This document shows positions 51,937 to 61,496 of a stretch of DNA of 64,000 nt, in pieces. Source of the DNA: Burkholderiales bacterium (GTDB lineage Bacteria > Pseudomonadota > Gammaproteobacteria > Burkholderiales > Burkholderiaceae_C); the NCBI GenBank assembly GCA_016213205.1, contig JACRAZ010000069.1, positions 1-64,000 of the forward strand, read 5' to 3'. Position numbers and translations under genes: made by a program. Position 1 is the first letter of the stretch. Every line of letters starts with the position of its first letter. Below the pieces are notes generated by a model. It was not told the DNA's origin. It saw nothing but the letters and a program-made list of their open reading frames with translations, and searched no databases.

Positions 51937-53085
51937 ATGCCCGGCCTGCTGCCCAACGTCGACCCCGACGGCCTGCTCGAATACTCGGTGGTGTTCACCG
52001 ACCGCGCGGTGAACCACATGTCGCAGAAGTTCCAGCAGGTGATGCGCGACATCTCCGGCGTGCTGAAGGACACCTACGCCGCCCGCTCGGTGGCGGTGGT
52101 GCCCGGCGGCGGCACCTTCGGCATGGAGGCGGTGGCACGCCAGTTCGCCGGCGGCAAGAAGGTGCTGGTGCTGCGCAACGGCTGGTTCAGCTACCGCTGG
52201 ACCCAGATCTTCGACATGGGCCGCATCCCCGCCGAGCAGACGGTGCTGAAGGCCCGGCCCACCGGCCCCGGCCGCCAGATGCCCTATGCGCCCGCGCCGA
52301 TCGACGAGGTGGTGGCCACCATCCGCGCGCAGAAGCCTGACCTGGTGTTTGCGCCGCACGTGGAAACCGCTGCCGGCATGATCCTGCCGGACGACTACCT
52401 GCGCGCCGTGGCCGATGCGGTGCACGAGCACGGCGGCCTGTTCGTGCTGGACTGCATTGCCTCCGGCGCGATCTGGGTGAACATGCAGGCCACGGGGGTC
52501 GACCTGCTGATCAGCGCGCCGCAGAAGGGCTGGACCGGCTCGCCCGGCTGCGCCTACGTGATGCTGAGCGAACGCGCCCGCACGGCGATCGACGCCACCA
52601 CCAGCTCCAGCTTCGCGGCCGACCTGAAGAAGTGGCTTCAGATCATGGAAACCTACGAGGGCGGCGGGCATGCGTACCACGCCACCATGCCCACCGACGT
52701 GCTCACCCGCAACCGCGACGTGATGCTGGAAACCCGCGCGCTGGGCTTCGAGACGCTGCGCGCGCAGCAGTGGGAGCTGGGCCGCCGCGTGCGCGCGCTG
52801 ATGGCCGAGAAGGGCCTGCGCAGCGTGGCCGCCGAAGGCTTCCAGGCCCCCGGCGTGGTGGTGAGCTACACCGAGGTGGACGGCCTGCACAATGCCAAGG
52901 CCTTCATCGCCGAAGGCCTGCAAACCGCCGCGGGCGTGCCGCTGCAGTGCGACGAACCGGCCGATTTCAAGACCTTCCGCGTCGGCCTGTTCGGGCTGGA
53001 CAAGCTGCAGCACATCGACCGCGCGGTGGCCAACCTGGACGGCGCGCTGACGCGCATCCTCGGCAGCCAGCGCGCCGCGGCCTGA
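51937..53085 (+). CDS. class V aminotransferase (alanine-glyoxylate/serine-pyruvate type)
   Basis: 382-aa PLP enzyme of fold type I, class V. The PLP lysine is Lys197 (SAPQKGWTG); VVPGGGTFGMEAVARQF binds the cofactor phosphate, and LDCIASGAIW lies near the pyridine nitrogen contact. Related enzymes transfer the amino group between alanine or serine and glyoxylate or pyruvate. The start MPGLLPNVDP was chosen for its family-like N-terminus; upstream codons in the same frame are antisense-like. A hairpin pair follows its stop, shared with the convergent chemoreceptor. It is separate from the mevalonate operon (130-nt gap with a hairpin). The exact substrates are not known. Confidence 0.88.
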   Translation: MPGLLPNVDPDGLLEYSVVFTDRAVNHMSQKFQQVMRDISGVLKDTYAARSVAVVPGGGTFGMEAVARQFAGGKKVLVLRNGWFSYRWTQIFDMGRIPAEQTVLKARPTGPGRQMPYAPAPIDEVVATIRAQKPDLVFAPHVETAAGMILPDDYLRAVADAVHEHGGLFVLDCIASGAIWVNMQATGVDLLISAPQKGWTGSPGCAYVMLSERARTAIDATTSSSFAADLKKWLQIMETYEGGGHAYHATMPTDVLTRNRDVMLETRALGFETLRAQQWELGRRVRALMAEKGLRSVAAEGFQAPGVVVSYTEVDGLHNAKAFIAEGLQTAAGVPLQCDEPADFKTFRVGLFGLDKLQHIDRAVANLDGALTRILGSQRAAA

Positions 53086-53099
53086 CACCGGATGTGAAC

Positions 53100-53150
53100 G
53101 GCCCGCCGAAGGGCGGGCCAGCCCGTTCGTTCGCGGCGCAGGCGCCGCGA
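53100..53150. terminator. double hairpin between convergent genes
   Basis: Two perfect stems: GGCCCGCC/GGCGGGCC (53100-53107 with 53112-53119, loop GAAG) and TCGCGGCGC/GCGCCGCGA (53131-53139 with 53142-53150). They fill the 70-nt gap between the aminotransferase and the convergent chemoreceptor and would stop transcripts from both sides. Confidence 0.65.
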
Positions 53151-53155
53151 AGGGA

Positions 53156-54709
53156 TCAGAGCTTGAAGACCGACACCGTCTGCGCCAGCTGAGCCGCCTG
53201 CTGCTTCAGGCTCTCGGCGGCGGCGGCGCTCTCTTCCACCAGCGCGGCGTTCTGCTGCGTGACCTGATCGAGCTGGGTCACCGCGTCGTTGACCTGGCCG
53301 ATGCCGTCGGTCTGCTCGCTGCTGGCGCTGCTGATGGCGCCGATCAGCTGGCTGACCTTGCGCACCTGGGCCACGATGTCGTCCATCGTGCGGCCCGCGT
53401 CGCCGACCAGCTGGGCGCCGGCCTCGACCTTGTCGACGCTTTCACCGATCAGGCCCTTGATCTCGCGCGCGGCCTGGGCCGAGCGCTGCGCCAGGCTGCG
53501 CACCTCGGCGGCCACCACCGCGAAGCCGCGGCCCTGCTCGCCGGCCCGTGCGGCTTCCACCGCCGCGTTCAGCGCCAGGATGTTGGTCTGGAACGCGATG
53601 CCGTCGATCACACCGATGATGTCGGCGATCTTCTTCGAGCTGTCGCTGATGGCCTGCATGGTGTTCACCACGCGGCCGACCACGGTGCCGCCCTCGGCCG
53701 CCACCGCGGCGGCGCCGGCGGCCAGTTGGGTGGCCTCACGCGCGGTGTCGGCGTTGTTGCGCACGGTGGCGGTGAGTTGTTCCATCGAGGCCGCCGTCTG
53801 CTGCAGGTTGCTGGCCTGCTCCTCGGTGCGCTGGCTCAGGTCGGCATTGCCGGTGGCGATCTGCGCGGAGCCGGTGGCAATGGAGTCGGAGGCGTTGCGC
53901 ACCTGGCCGACGATCTGCACCAGGCTCTCGTTCATGCGGCCCAGTGCGGCCAGCAGGTGGCCGATCTCGTCGCGCGATGTCGCGCCGACACGGCTGCTCA
54001 GGTCCCCGGTGGCCACCGTTTCGGCCAGCGCCACCGCGCGCGCCAGCGGCACCGTGATCGACCGGGTGACCCCCCAGCACAGGCCCACCGCCAGCACCAA
54101 CGCCAGCGCAGAGAAGCCCAGCGACAGCGCGGTGCCACGCGCGCGCACCGCTTCGATCACGGGGGCGGCCGCATGGGCGTGCTTCTGGGCCCGGTCGTTG
54201 ATCGCCTCGACGGCACTCTCCATGCCATGCACGGCCTGCTTGTACTTGCCCATCTCGGCGTTGGCCGCCTGGGTGGTGGTGAGTTCACCGCGCTCGATTT
54301 GCGCCACCGTGGCCTCGAAGCCCTTGACATAACCCTCGAATCCCTGCGTGATGCCCTGCAGCGTCTTCACGTCTTCGGCCGGCAGCGGGCGTGCCCCGAG
54401 CTCGCGGATCGCGGCCGCCAAGTGCCGCCGGGTGTCCTGCCACTTCTTCACGTAATCCTGGCGTTTGGCCGTGTCGTCCAGGTTGATGAAGGTGTCCTTC
54501 TCGAAGCGGCGTTCCAGCAGCACCAGCACCTGGATGTCCGAGGTCTGCTGGGCCACCCGCACCTCCTGGTCCAGCACCTGCAGGCCGGTGCTGGCCACGG
54601 AGTGCAGCCCCCACACGCCGGCAGCCGTCACCGCGGCCAAGGTCAACAGCACGCACGCCAGCACGAGGCTCAGGCGCGTGCCGATCTTCAAGTTGTTCAA
54701 AACGTTCAT
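53156..54709 (-). CDS. methyl-accepting chemotaxis protein (Tar-like topology)
   Basis: 517-aa chemoreceptor: N-terminal helix (about 10-32, [23 protein letters not shown]), four-helix-bundle periplasmic domain (about 33-190), second helix (about 195-215), HAMP, and a canonical signalling tip ([51 protein letters not shown]). The start [13 protein letters not shown] is the family's typical beginning; the frame is open far upstream but without homology. AGGA lies nearby. No CheR pentapeptide is present at the C-terminus. It faces the aminotransferase and lies downstream of the MerR-HTH response regulator on the same strand. Ligand unknown. Confidence 0.92.
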   Translation of the reverse strand: MNVLNNLKIGTRLSLVLACVLLTLAAVTAAGVWGLHSVASTGLQVLDQEVRVAQQTSDIQVLVLLERRFEKDTFINLDDTAKRQDYVKKWQDTRRHLAAAIRELGARPLPAEDVKTLQGITQGFEGYVKGFEATVAQIERGELTTTQAANAEMGKYKQAVHGMESAVEAINDRAQKHAHAAAPVIEAVRARGTALSLGFSALALVLAVGLCWGVTRSITVPLARAVALAETVATGDLSSRVGATSRDEIGHLLAALGRMNESLVQIVGQVRNASDSIATGSAQIATGNADLSQRTEEQASNLQQTAASMEQLTATVRNNADTAREATQLAAGAAAVAAEGGTVVGRVVNTMQAISDSSKKIADIIGVIDGIAFQTNILALNAAVEAARAGEQGRGFAVVAAEVRSLAQRSAQAAREIKGLIGESVDKVEAGAQLVGDAGRTMDDIVAQVRKVSQLIGAISSASSEQTDGIGQVNDAVTQLDQVTQQNAALVEESAAAAESLKQQAAQLAQTVSVFKL

Positions 54710-54909
54710 GGTCCTCACCGTGGCAACCGACTGTCGGCCGACCCCTTCCTTTCGGAGGGTAGAGGCGAGAACTTTAATTTGAACGAAACATACACGCTCG
54801 CGAAACTGCACAGGATTCCCGGTGCTTTGCCCGGCACCTGGCCGGCACCACGCCGCACAAGGGCGGGCCGGCGCCGGGCGACAGGGTGGCAGGGCGCCGG
54901 CGGGGCCCT

Positions 54910-55572
54910 TCAGGCCACTGCGCGCAAGGCCGCGATGAACGGCCCCGCCTGCACCGGCTTGGCAAAGTAGTGCACCTCGGGCGGCAGCCCGCCGAGCTCG
55001 GCCACCTGCCGCGGCGTGAGGCTGGACACGGCGACGATCAGGCGCGGCCGCACCACGCACTGGCTGGCCAGCTGGCGCAGCATCTCCAGGCCGTTCATGT
55101 CGGGCATGCGGATGTCGGTGATCACGATGTCCGGCGCGGCCTGGCCGATCGCCACCAGCGCCTGGATCGCGCTGTCGAACACGCTGAGCTCGGCGCCGGG
55201 CAGCGCATCGGTCACCAGTGCGGCCAGCAGTTCACGGTCGAGCGCGCTGTCATCCACCACCATCACCGACAGCAGCCGGTCGGCCGGCTCGGCTTCGAGG
55301 CCGGGGGCGCTGGCCTCGAGGCCCTGGGCCGCGAACAGCGCATCGGCACTCGCCGCGTCGATGCGCCGGTGGCCCCCGGGCGTCTTCCAGGCCTTCAGGC
55401 GACCGGCATCCACCCAGCGCTGCACGGTGGGGATCGAAATGCCCAAGCGTCGTGCGACGTAGGCGGTGGAATAGGTGGCGGGCGGGGCGGGTGGTGTGGG
55501 GCTCTGGGGTGGCACGGTACTGCAACGGCGGGTCTGAAGAGGGGGGGAGGCTGCCGGCCTTCTGGCCGGCAT
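54910..55572 (-). CDS. response regulator with N-terminal MerR-like HTH
   Basis: About 220 aa. Residues about 33-72 form an excisionase/MerR-type HTH ([37 protein letters not shown]), and residues about 98-220 a receiver domain ([10 protein letters not shown]; phospho-acceptor Asp153 in [11 protein letters not shown]; Lys205 in YFAKPV). The order HTH then receiver is the reverse of common regulators. The start is uncertain: ATG at 55572, ATG at 55581 or GTG at 55515 are possible; none has a strong ribosome site. It lies upstream of a chemoreceptor on the same strand, with a 200-nt gap. It may couple a phosphorelay to gene control; its kinase is not in sight. Confidence 0.75.
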   Translation of the reverse strand: MPARRPAASPPLQTRRCSTVPPQSPTPPAPPATYSTAYVARRLGISIPTVQRWVDAGRLKAWKTPGGHRRIDAASADALFAAQGLEASAPGLEAEPADRLLSVMVVDDSALDRELLAALVTDALPGAELSVFDSAIQALVAIGQAAPDIVITDIRMPDMNGLEMLRQLASQCVVRPRLIVAVSSLTPRQVAELGGLPPEVHYFAKPVQAGPFIAALRAVA

Positions 55573-55899
55573 TGTGGGCATGGCCCTTGTGCGCACAGGG
55601 GCCGGCAGGCGCGCCGAGCGGGCGGGCCTTGCCGCACAGGGTCGAGGCCGGCTCGCCGGCGCTGGCGAGCCGGCGCCGCATGCGGCCCGTCTGCAGACCC
55701 GATGGTGCCAGCATTCGCGCGCGCGGCCTACCTGCACCGGCCTCGCGGACGCCGCCCACGCCCCGGGGCGCAGCGCGCCACGTGGTCCCGGGCAGGGCTG
55801 CCGCCCGGAAAGCCCGACGCGTGAGGACGGGCATGCGCCCGGCGCGGCGCATGCAGGCGCACCATCGGGCCATCGCGATCCCGAGCGGAGGCACGCGCG
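55573..55899. other. 327-bp divergent intergenic region
   Basis: Separates the MerR-HTH response regulator (leftward) from the anchored protein (rightward). It has an 11-bp perfect stem at 55647-55674 (GCCGGCTCGCC, loop GGCGCT, GGCGAGCCGGC). I found no gene in it; frames are arginine-rich. Promoters of both flanking genes must lie here but no clear -35/-10 pair stands out. Confidence 0.5.
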
Positions 55900-57138
55900 A
55901 TGAGGCATCAGCCCCCAAAGCCGCGGCAGGATGCTGCCGCGCCCGGTGGCCGCGGAGGGGTCGGTTGGGTGGGGCTGGCCGGCCTGGCGGCCGCCATGGT
56001 GGCCGCGCTGCTGGTCCTCGCGTGGCTGCCCTGGGGCGCGCATCCGTCGCTGCAGCCCGAGCCGACGCTGGCGCCGCCCCCCGCACCGGCCAGGGCCACG
56101 GCCGAACCGTCCAAGGCCATCGCGGCGGCGGCGGCCACCGCGCCGGCGGCCACCCCCAGGCCGGCCAGTCCGGCGGCGCCCGAGCCCGGGCTGGTGGAGG
56201 TGTGCGGCTTCGGTGCGGTGCGGCTGCCGTCGGACGATCCGAACCCGCTGCAGCGCATCCCGCTTGCGCAGCGCCTGGCCGCGCTGGAGCAGGCCGAGGC
56301 GCGGCTGGGCGCCAGCGCCCTGCCGGCCGTGCGTGGCGCCGGCCTGCTGATCGGTGCCCGCGCCCGGCTGCCCGGCGCGCGGGCCGGCGTCCAGCAGCTG
56401 GCGCGACTGGCGGCGGGCAGCCAGGACCCGGCGCTGTACAGCCTGGCGCTGCGCGCCTGCCGCAGCTGGGCCGATGCCGAGAACGGCAACTGCGGCCTGC
56501 TCAGCCGTGCCCAGTGGGCGCGCCTGGAGCCGGACAACCTGCAGCCCTGGCTGGCGCTGGCCGCCGAGGCCGCCGCCCGCGACGACGACGAGGCCGAAGC
56601 CACCGCCATGCGACAAGCCGCGCTGGCGCGCCACAGCGACGAACGTGCCGGCCTGCTGCCCGCACTGGTGGCCCAGGGCCTGGCCCACGCACCGCCGCTG
56701 CCGCGCGCACTGGCCCACAGCCTGGCCCGCAGCCTGCAGGATGGCTGGACCCTCACGCGCAGCAGCCACGCCGAAGCCTGGTGCAGCGCCGACGCCCTGG
56801 CCGACGCCAGCCGGCGCCCGACCTGCGAGGCCGTGGCCGAGACGCTGGCGCTGCACAGCACCAGCCTGGCCGATGTGCAGAGCGCGCTGATGATCGGCCG
56901 CCACCTGGGCTGGCCGGCCGAACGGCTGCGGGCGCTGGCGCAGGAACAGCAGGCCATCGCGATGCTGGCCGACGGTGGCGCCGATGGCTCGCCCAGCGCC
57001 GCCATGCAGGGCCTGGACTTCAGCTGCGAGCGGCTGGCGCGGCGCGAGAGCTGGTCACGCCAGGTGGGCAGCCGCGGCGAGCTGCAGGTGCTGCGCGAGC
57101 GTGCCGCGCGCGTGCCCCTGGCCCCGGCCCCGCGCTGA
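55900..57138 (+). CDS. membrane-anchored alpha-helical protein of unknown function
   Basis: 412 aa. A short cytoplasmic N-terminus is followed by one membrane helix (about 22-45, VGLAGLAAAMVAALLVLAWLPW), a Pro/Ala-rich stretch (about 50-98), then an Ala/Leu-rich helical region (about 110-412) with several Cys residues (VCGFG, RACRSW, NCGLL, AWCSAD, TCEAV, SCERL), suggesting a disulfide-bonded periplasmic domain. The helical repeats recall TPR-like folds but no repeat consensus is clear. I do not recognise the family. The frame is favoured over the opposite strand by its signal-anchor, balanced composition and stop in a short gap before a convergent gene. Confidence 0.65.
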   Translation: MRHQPPKPRQDAAAPGGRGGVGWVGLAGLAAAMVAALLVLAWLPWGAHPSLQPEPTLAPPPAPARATAEPSKAIAAAAATAPAATPRPASPAAPEPGLVEVCGFGAVRLPSDDPNPLQRIPLAQRLAALEQAEARLGASALPAVRGAGLLIGARARLPGARAGVQQLARLAAGSQDPALYSLALRACRSWADAENGNCGLLSRAQWARLEPDNLQPWLALAAEAAARDDDEAEATAMRQAALARHSDERAGLLPALVAQGLAHAPPLPRALAHSLARSLQDGWTLTRSSHAEAWCSADALADASRRPTCEAVAETLALHSTSLADVQSALMIGRHLGWPAERLRALAQEQQAIAMLADGGADGSPSAAMQGLDFSCERLARRESWSRQVGSRGELQVLRERAARVPLAPAPR

Positions 57139-57184
57139 GCGCGTCGGCACCAGGCCATGCCCGCGCTGCGGTGCCCCCAGGCGC

Positions 57185-59251
57185 TCAGTTGAAGGGCGAA
57201 TAACGCCCATCCCGCGCGGCCAGCGTCGGCGCGAAGCTGACGCGGCGCCGTTCGTCGATGCGCTCGCTGCCGCCGCGGCCGTCCAGCCGGCCCTCGACCA
57301 GCTCGTAGCCGAGCAGCGCGAACACGCGCTCGCCCAGGAACAGCGGGCGCGCGTTGCCGTACCAGTCCACGCAGGAGGCGCGGCAGGCATCGTCCTGCGT
57401 CACCGCGCGTGCGGCCAGTTCGCCCAGCGGCTGGAAGGCCAGCGCACGCTGGCGCAGGAACATCACCGCCGCCGAGCCCTGGCCACCGGCGTACACGCCG
57501 CCCGTGCGCCGGCCGCCACCGCCCAGCACCGGCAGGCCCAGCAGCCCCTCCTCGGCCGCGGTGGGCCGGAAGAAGAAGCCGTGGGTGCGGGTCTCGCCCT
57601 GGCGGGCGCCCGGCTGCACATGCTGCCCGGCCAGGGTGGCCGCGCCGCGGCCCAGGCGCACGGCGCTGAAGTGCAGGTCGGCCCCCGCGTTGCCCACCAG
57701 CACCGCGTGGCTGCCCATGGCCTCGATGCGCTCGACCGCATGGCCCGGGTCCAGTGCATGGGGCAGGCTGCCGGGGTCGGCGAACTGCAGGGCCCAGGCG
57801 GCAGGCTGCTGCGGCGGCGGCATGGGTGCGCCGCTGTTCATCTCGGCCACCGGTGGCACCGCGCGGCGCGCACCGCCGCCCGCGCCCCAGAGCAGCCAGT
57901 CGCCGATGAAGCGGTTCTGCAGGCCCCAGCCGGCCAGCGCCGGGAGCATTCGGTAGTGCTCGCGCTGGGCGCTGCCGCGGCCGTCGCCAAAGGCGGCCAG
58001 CGGCACGCGCAGCAGCGCCATGCGGCCGCCTCCGGCACGTTCACTGCCCCACATGGCCTCGCCCATGCCGGCTTCCTGCAGCAGCACGTTGAGGTGGCCG
58101 CGCCCATCCTCCAGGAACGACATCTGGTCCACCGGCACGCCGGCGGTCTTCAGGCCGCTGGGCGCGGCGCCGTCCAGCGGAATGCGGAACACGGCCGACT
58201 GGGCCCGCGCGGCAGCCGGCACCGCCCCGGGCGCCGCCGGCGGGGGACGGCGCGCGCCGGTGGTCGTCCACACATAGACCGAACCTTGCGACACATAGAA
58301 CACCCTGCCGGCCGGGCCCAGCACCGCGGTGGATTCGCAGCGCAGCGCGCCCGCGCCCAGCTCGCAGGCGGTGACGGTGTGCAGCGCCAGCGGCTGGCCG
58401 GGGTCGAACTCGTCATCGGTGCGGTAGATCCGCGTGGCGGGCAGGATGCGCTCGAACTCCGGTGGCGTGCTCGGGCCATGCCAGCGCCGCACGCCGGGCA
58501 TCATCTGCGCGGGCGGCGGGCCCCAGGGCTGCAGCAGCGTGGGGCTGTAGAACACCAGCTTGCGGCCGATCAGCCGGCTGGCGTAGTTGCGGGCCGAGTA
58601 GTAATCGAAACTGCGCAGGTGGTAGGTGGCGCGGTAGGCCAGCGTGCCACCCTCGCCCAGCTCGAACAGGCCGATCTCGGTGCCGCCGCGGGCATAGCTG
58701 TAGCCCACCACGACCACCGTGTTGCCCGAGACCAGCAGTTCGTCGTACCAGGCGCCACGCGGGTCGGCCTGCGGGGCGAAGGCATCGAGCGTGGCCGCCG
58801 GCTGCAGGGTGTCGCCACCCACCCGCACGGTGAACAGCCGGCCGCGGCGCAGGATGACCAGGTGGTCGCCGGCACGCTTGACGATGCCGCCCTCGTCCAC
58901 CCCGGCGGTCTGCACGTTGGTGATGGATTCGGCCGCTGCGCTGTCGGCCGCGGTGGCGGCGCCTTCGGCGCTCTTGGCCATGGCCGCCGGTGCGGCGGGC
59001 GCGGCCGGCGCTGCCATGGGTGCCGGTGCGGACTGCATCGCCATCGAGGGCTGCGCGCGCCGCTCGGCCTGCTGCCTGGCGGCCTGGCCGCGCCAGCGCT
59101 CCAGGGCCTCGGCCAGTTCGGCCTCGCTGGCATAGGGCTTGAGCGTGCGGCTCGGGGTGGCGGGGCCGGCCTCGGGCGCGGCGCAGCCGGGCAGGCTGGT
59201 GGCGGCCAGCAGGGCCAGCGAACAGTTCAGGGCAAGGCGGCGGGTGAACAT
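57185..59251 (-). CDS. beta-propeller-domain lipoprotein
   Basis: 688-aa envelope protein with a lipoprotein signal (LALLAATSLPGCAAPEAG; Cys near residue 23). An Ala/Pro/Met-rich low-complexity segment (about 70-105) leads to a conserved block (TNVQTAGVDEGGIVKRAGDHLVILRRGRLFTVRV) that marks secreted C-terminal beta-propeller proteins. Repeated blades with GNTVVVVGYSYARGG-like strands follow. Such proteins are widespread but uncharacterised; a binding or scaffold role at the outer membrane is likely. It is convergent with the unknown helical protein, with a 46-nt gap. No operon partner is seen. Confidence 0.82.
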   Translation of the reverse strand: MFTRRLALNCSLALLAATSLPGCAAPEAGPATPSRTLKPYASEAELAEALERWRGQAARQQAERRAQPSMAMQSAPAPMAAPAAPAAPAAMAKSAEGAATAADSAAAESITNVQTAGVDEGGIVKRAGDHLVILRRGRLFTVRVGGDTLQPAATLDAFAPQADPRGAWYDELLVSGNTVVVVGYSYARGGTEIGLFELGEGGTLAYRATYHLRSFDYYSARNYASRLIGRKLVFYSPTLLQPWGPPPAQMMPGVRRWHGPSTPPEFERILPATRIYRTDDEFDPGQPLALHTVTACELGAGALRCESTAVLGPAGRVFYVSQGSVYVWTTTGARRPPPAAPGAVPAAARAQSAVFRIPLDGAAPSGLKTAGVPVDQMSFLEDGRGHLNVLLQEAGMGEAMWGSERAGGGRMALLRVPLAAFGDGRGSAQREHYRMLPALAGWGLQNRFIGDWLLWGAGGGARRAVPPVAEMNSGAPMPPPQQPAAWALQFADPGSLPHALDPGHAVERIEAMGSHAVLVGNAGADLHFSAVRLGRGAATLAGQHVQPGARQGETRTHGFFFRPTAAEEGLLGLPVLGGGGRRTGGVYAGGQGSAAVMFLRQRALAFQPLGELAARAVTQDDACRASCVDWYGNARPLFLGERVFALLGYELVEGRLDGRGGSERIDERRRVSFAPTLAARDGRYSPFN

Positions 59252-59382
59252 GGTGGGGGTCTCCGGCAGAGGGGATACCGTGTTCTACGGCCAGCCCCGG
59301 CGAACGGGGTCAAGCCGGCCCGCGCCGGCCGGCGAGCGGTTGTTGCGAGCGCCGGGCGGACACCGCCGCCGGCGCCTGCGGC

Positions 59383-59658
59383 TCACAGCCGGCTCTCGGG
59401 CCCGGAGGCGGCCGGCCCCGTGGGCAGGCCGATCTTCTTGGCCCCCTTGCTCACGGCGCTGCCGGCCGCCTGCGCGCCGTGCTCCACCGCATCGGCCGCC
59501 TTCTTGACACCGCGCTTGACCACGGCCTCGGCCTTGCCCACCGCGGAGGCGGCGCCGCTGGCGGCGGACTTGGCTGCTTCGGCGGGCCCGGCCTGGGCCA
59601 CGGGCGCGGCCAGCGCCAGGATCGACAGGAAACAGGCCGACAGGGGACGGGGCAACAT
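59383..59658 (-). CDS. small secreted Ala/Lys-rich protein
   Basis: 91 aa. A signal peptide (SACFLSILALAAPVAQAGP, cut near residue 23) is followed by a repetitive amphipathic stretch rich in Ala, Gly, Lys and Val (AAKSAASGAASAVGKAEAVVKRGVKKAADAVEHG). The composition recalls LEA-like or colicin-tail-like stress proteins, and the helix could bind membranes, but no family is recognised. GGAG precedes the chosen ATG (MLPRPL); a GTG three codons upstream was rejected. It stands between the beta-propeller lipoprotein and a chemoreceptor, all leftward, with gaps over 60 nt. Confidence 0.6.
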   Translation of the reverse strand: MLPRPLSACFLSILALAAPVAQAGPAEAAKSAASGAASAVGKAEAVVKRGVKKAADAVEHGAQAAGSAVSKGAKKIGLPTGPAASGPESRL

Positions 59659-59727
59659 GGGCGGCACTCCGGTTCGGGGGATTCCGGGAAGATGCCGATC
59701 ATAGGCCGCGGGTTCCCCCCGCCGGGT

Positions 59728-61344
59728 TCAGGCCCCCGCGGGCAGCCGGAAGTGGGCCACCTCGCCGGTCAGGCCATTGGCCTGGTCGCGCATCGCGCTG
59801 GAGGCGGCCGCCGTCTGCTCCACCAGCGCGGCGTTCTGCTGCGTGTTGCGATCGAGTTCCTGCACCGCGGCGCCGAGCTGGCCGATGCCCACGCTCTGCT
59901 CGCGTGCACCGATGGTCACTTCGCTCAGCAAACGGTCCACCTGCTCGGAGGTGGTGACGATGTCCTCGATCGTCTCGCCCGCCTTGCGCACGATGCCGGT
60001 GCCGGCCTCGACCTGCTCGACACTGCGGCCGATCAGCGACTTGATCTCGCGCGCCGCGGTGGCGCTGCGCTGCGCCAGCGTGCGCACCTCGGTGGCCACC
60101 ACCGCGAAGCCACGGCCCTGCTCGCCGGCGCGGGCGGCTTCCACCGCGGCGTTGAGCGCCAGGATGTTGGTCTGGAACGCGATGCCATCGATGGTGCCGA
60201 TGATCTCGCCGATGCGGGCCGACGCGCTGCGGATGCCCTCCATCGTCTGTGCCACTTCGCGCATCACGCGGCCACCGTCGGCCGCCGTCTGGGCGTTGCG
60301 GCGGGCGACCTGGGCCGCCTCGTCGGTGAGCGCGGCGGTGTTCTTCACGGTGGCCGACAGCTCTTCCATCGACGCCGCCGATTGCTGCAGGCTGGCGGCC
60401 GATTGCTCGGTGCGGGCGGAGAGGTCCATCGCGCCGGTGGCGATCTCGCCGCTGGAGTGCAGCAACTCGTCGCTGGACTGGCGCACGCGCCGCACCACGC
60501 CGCGCAGCGAATCCTGCATGGCACGCAGCTCCATCATCAGCTGGGCCGCCTCGTCGCGGCCCCAGGGGGCGGGGGCGGTGGTGAGGTCGCCGCGGGTCAT
60601 GGCCTGCAGGTGGCGGCCGGTTTCCTTCAGGCCACCGTCCATCACCAGGTAGAAGCTGAGGAACAGGTAGCCCGCCACCATCGACGAGACACCGACCACC
60701 ACCGCCACCCGGACCAGGTCGCCCAGCAGCGCCTGCCGCAAATCGCCGACGTAGACGCCCGAGCCGATGACCCAGCCCCAGGGCTCGAAGCCGGCCACAT
60801 AGGAGATCTTGTCCACCGGCTGGTCGGCACCAGGCTTGGGCCACTGGTAGGTGACGAAGCCCTGGCCCCGGGAGCGGGCGGTGTCGACGAAGGCCTTGAA
60901 CAGCTCGAAGCCGTTGGGGTCCTTCATGGTGCCGACGTCCTGGCCGTTCAGCTCGGGCTTGAACGGGTGCATGACCATGCGGGCCTGCATGTCGTTGATC
61001 CAGAAGTACTCGCTGCGGTCGTAACGCAGCCCGGCAACGGCCTGGGTGGCCAGCTGCTGGGCCTGCGCGCGCGGCAGCTTGCCGCTGGTTTCCTGCTGGT
61101 GGGCCCAGACCAGCACGCCGCGGGCCACTTCCACATGCTGGCGCGTGGCGTCCATGCGTGCCTGCATCGCCTGCTGGTACTGCGAATACAGCAGCCAGAC
61201 CAGCAGCGCCACCACCGGCACCACGAAGGCGATGGAAATGATCGAGGCCTTGGCCGCGAAACGCAGCTGGCGGAACATGCGCACGCCCGGTGCCCAGAAG
61301 CCGTGAAACGCAAAGTAGCCTGCATCGGCTGCGACTGCCGTCAT
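59728..61344 (-). CDS. methyl-accepting chemotaxis protein with single Cache domain
   Basis: 538-aa chemoreceptor. After the first helix (about 35-55, ISIAFVVPVVALLVWLLYSQ) comes an sCache_2-type periplasmic sensor (about 60-190) with EYFWINDMQARMVMHPFKPELNGQDV and WGWVIGSGVYVGDL, followed by a second helix, HAMP-like region and canonical signalling tip. sCache_2 domains often bind small organic acids such as lactate, pyruvate or acetate. The start MTAVAADAG (61344) has AGGGG about 9 nt upstream; an ATG 11 codons earlier is possible but lacks a ribosome site. Confidence 0.9.
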   Translation of the reverse strand: MTAVAADAGYFAFHGFWAPGVRMFRQLRFAAKASIISIAFVVPVVALLVWLLYSQYQQAMQARMDATRQHVEVARGVLVWAHQQETSGKLPRAQAQQLATQAVAGLRYDRSEYFWINDMQARMVMHPFKPELNGQDVGTMKDPNGFELFKAFVDTARSRGQGFVTYQWPKPGADQPVDKISYVAGFEPWGWVIGSGVYVGDLRQALLGDLVRVAVVVGVSSMVAGYLFLSFYLVMDGGLKETGRHLQAMTRGDLTTAPAPWGRDEAAQLMMELRAMQDSLRGVVRRVRQSSDELLHSSGEIATGAMDLSARTEQSAASLQQSAASMEELSATVKNTAALTDEAAQVARRNAQTAADGGRVMREVAQTMEGIRSASARIGEIIGTIDGIAFQTNILALNAAVEAARAGEQGRGFAVVATEVRTLAQRSATAAREIKSLIGRSVEQVEAGTGIVRKAGETIEDIVTTSEQVDRLLSEVTIGAREQSVGIGQLGAAVQELDRNTQQNAALVEQTAAASSAMRDQANGLTGEVAHFRLPAGA

Positions 61345-61496
61345 CTTCTTATTCCCCTCGGAGTCTGTTGTGGACATGCCGGCGCGTCACCCGGGCGGTC
61401 CCGGGGCGCCGGATACCCAAGGTATCGGCCCCCGAAGGGTTCATCTTTAGCAGTTCACGCCGGTCGAAGGTGCAGGCACACCCGGCGCGTGGACGC

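Noticed and set aside
55573..56904. Extension of the MerR-HTH response regulator frame across the divergent gap and into the opposite gene
   Set aside because: The extra more than 400 residues are Gly/Ala/Arg/Gln-rich without domain; the HTH-receiver part is complete from about 55572.
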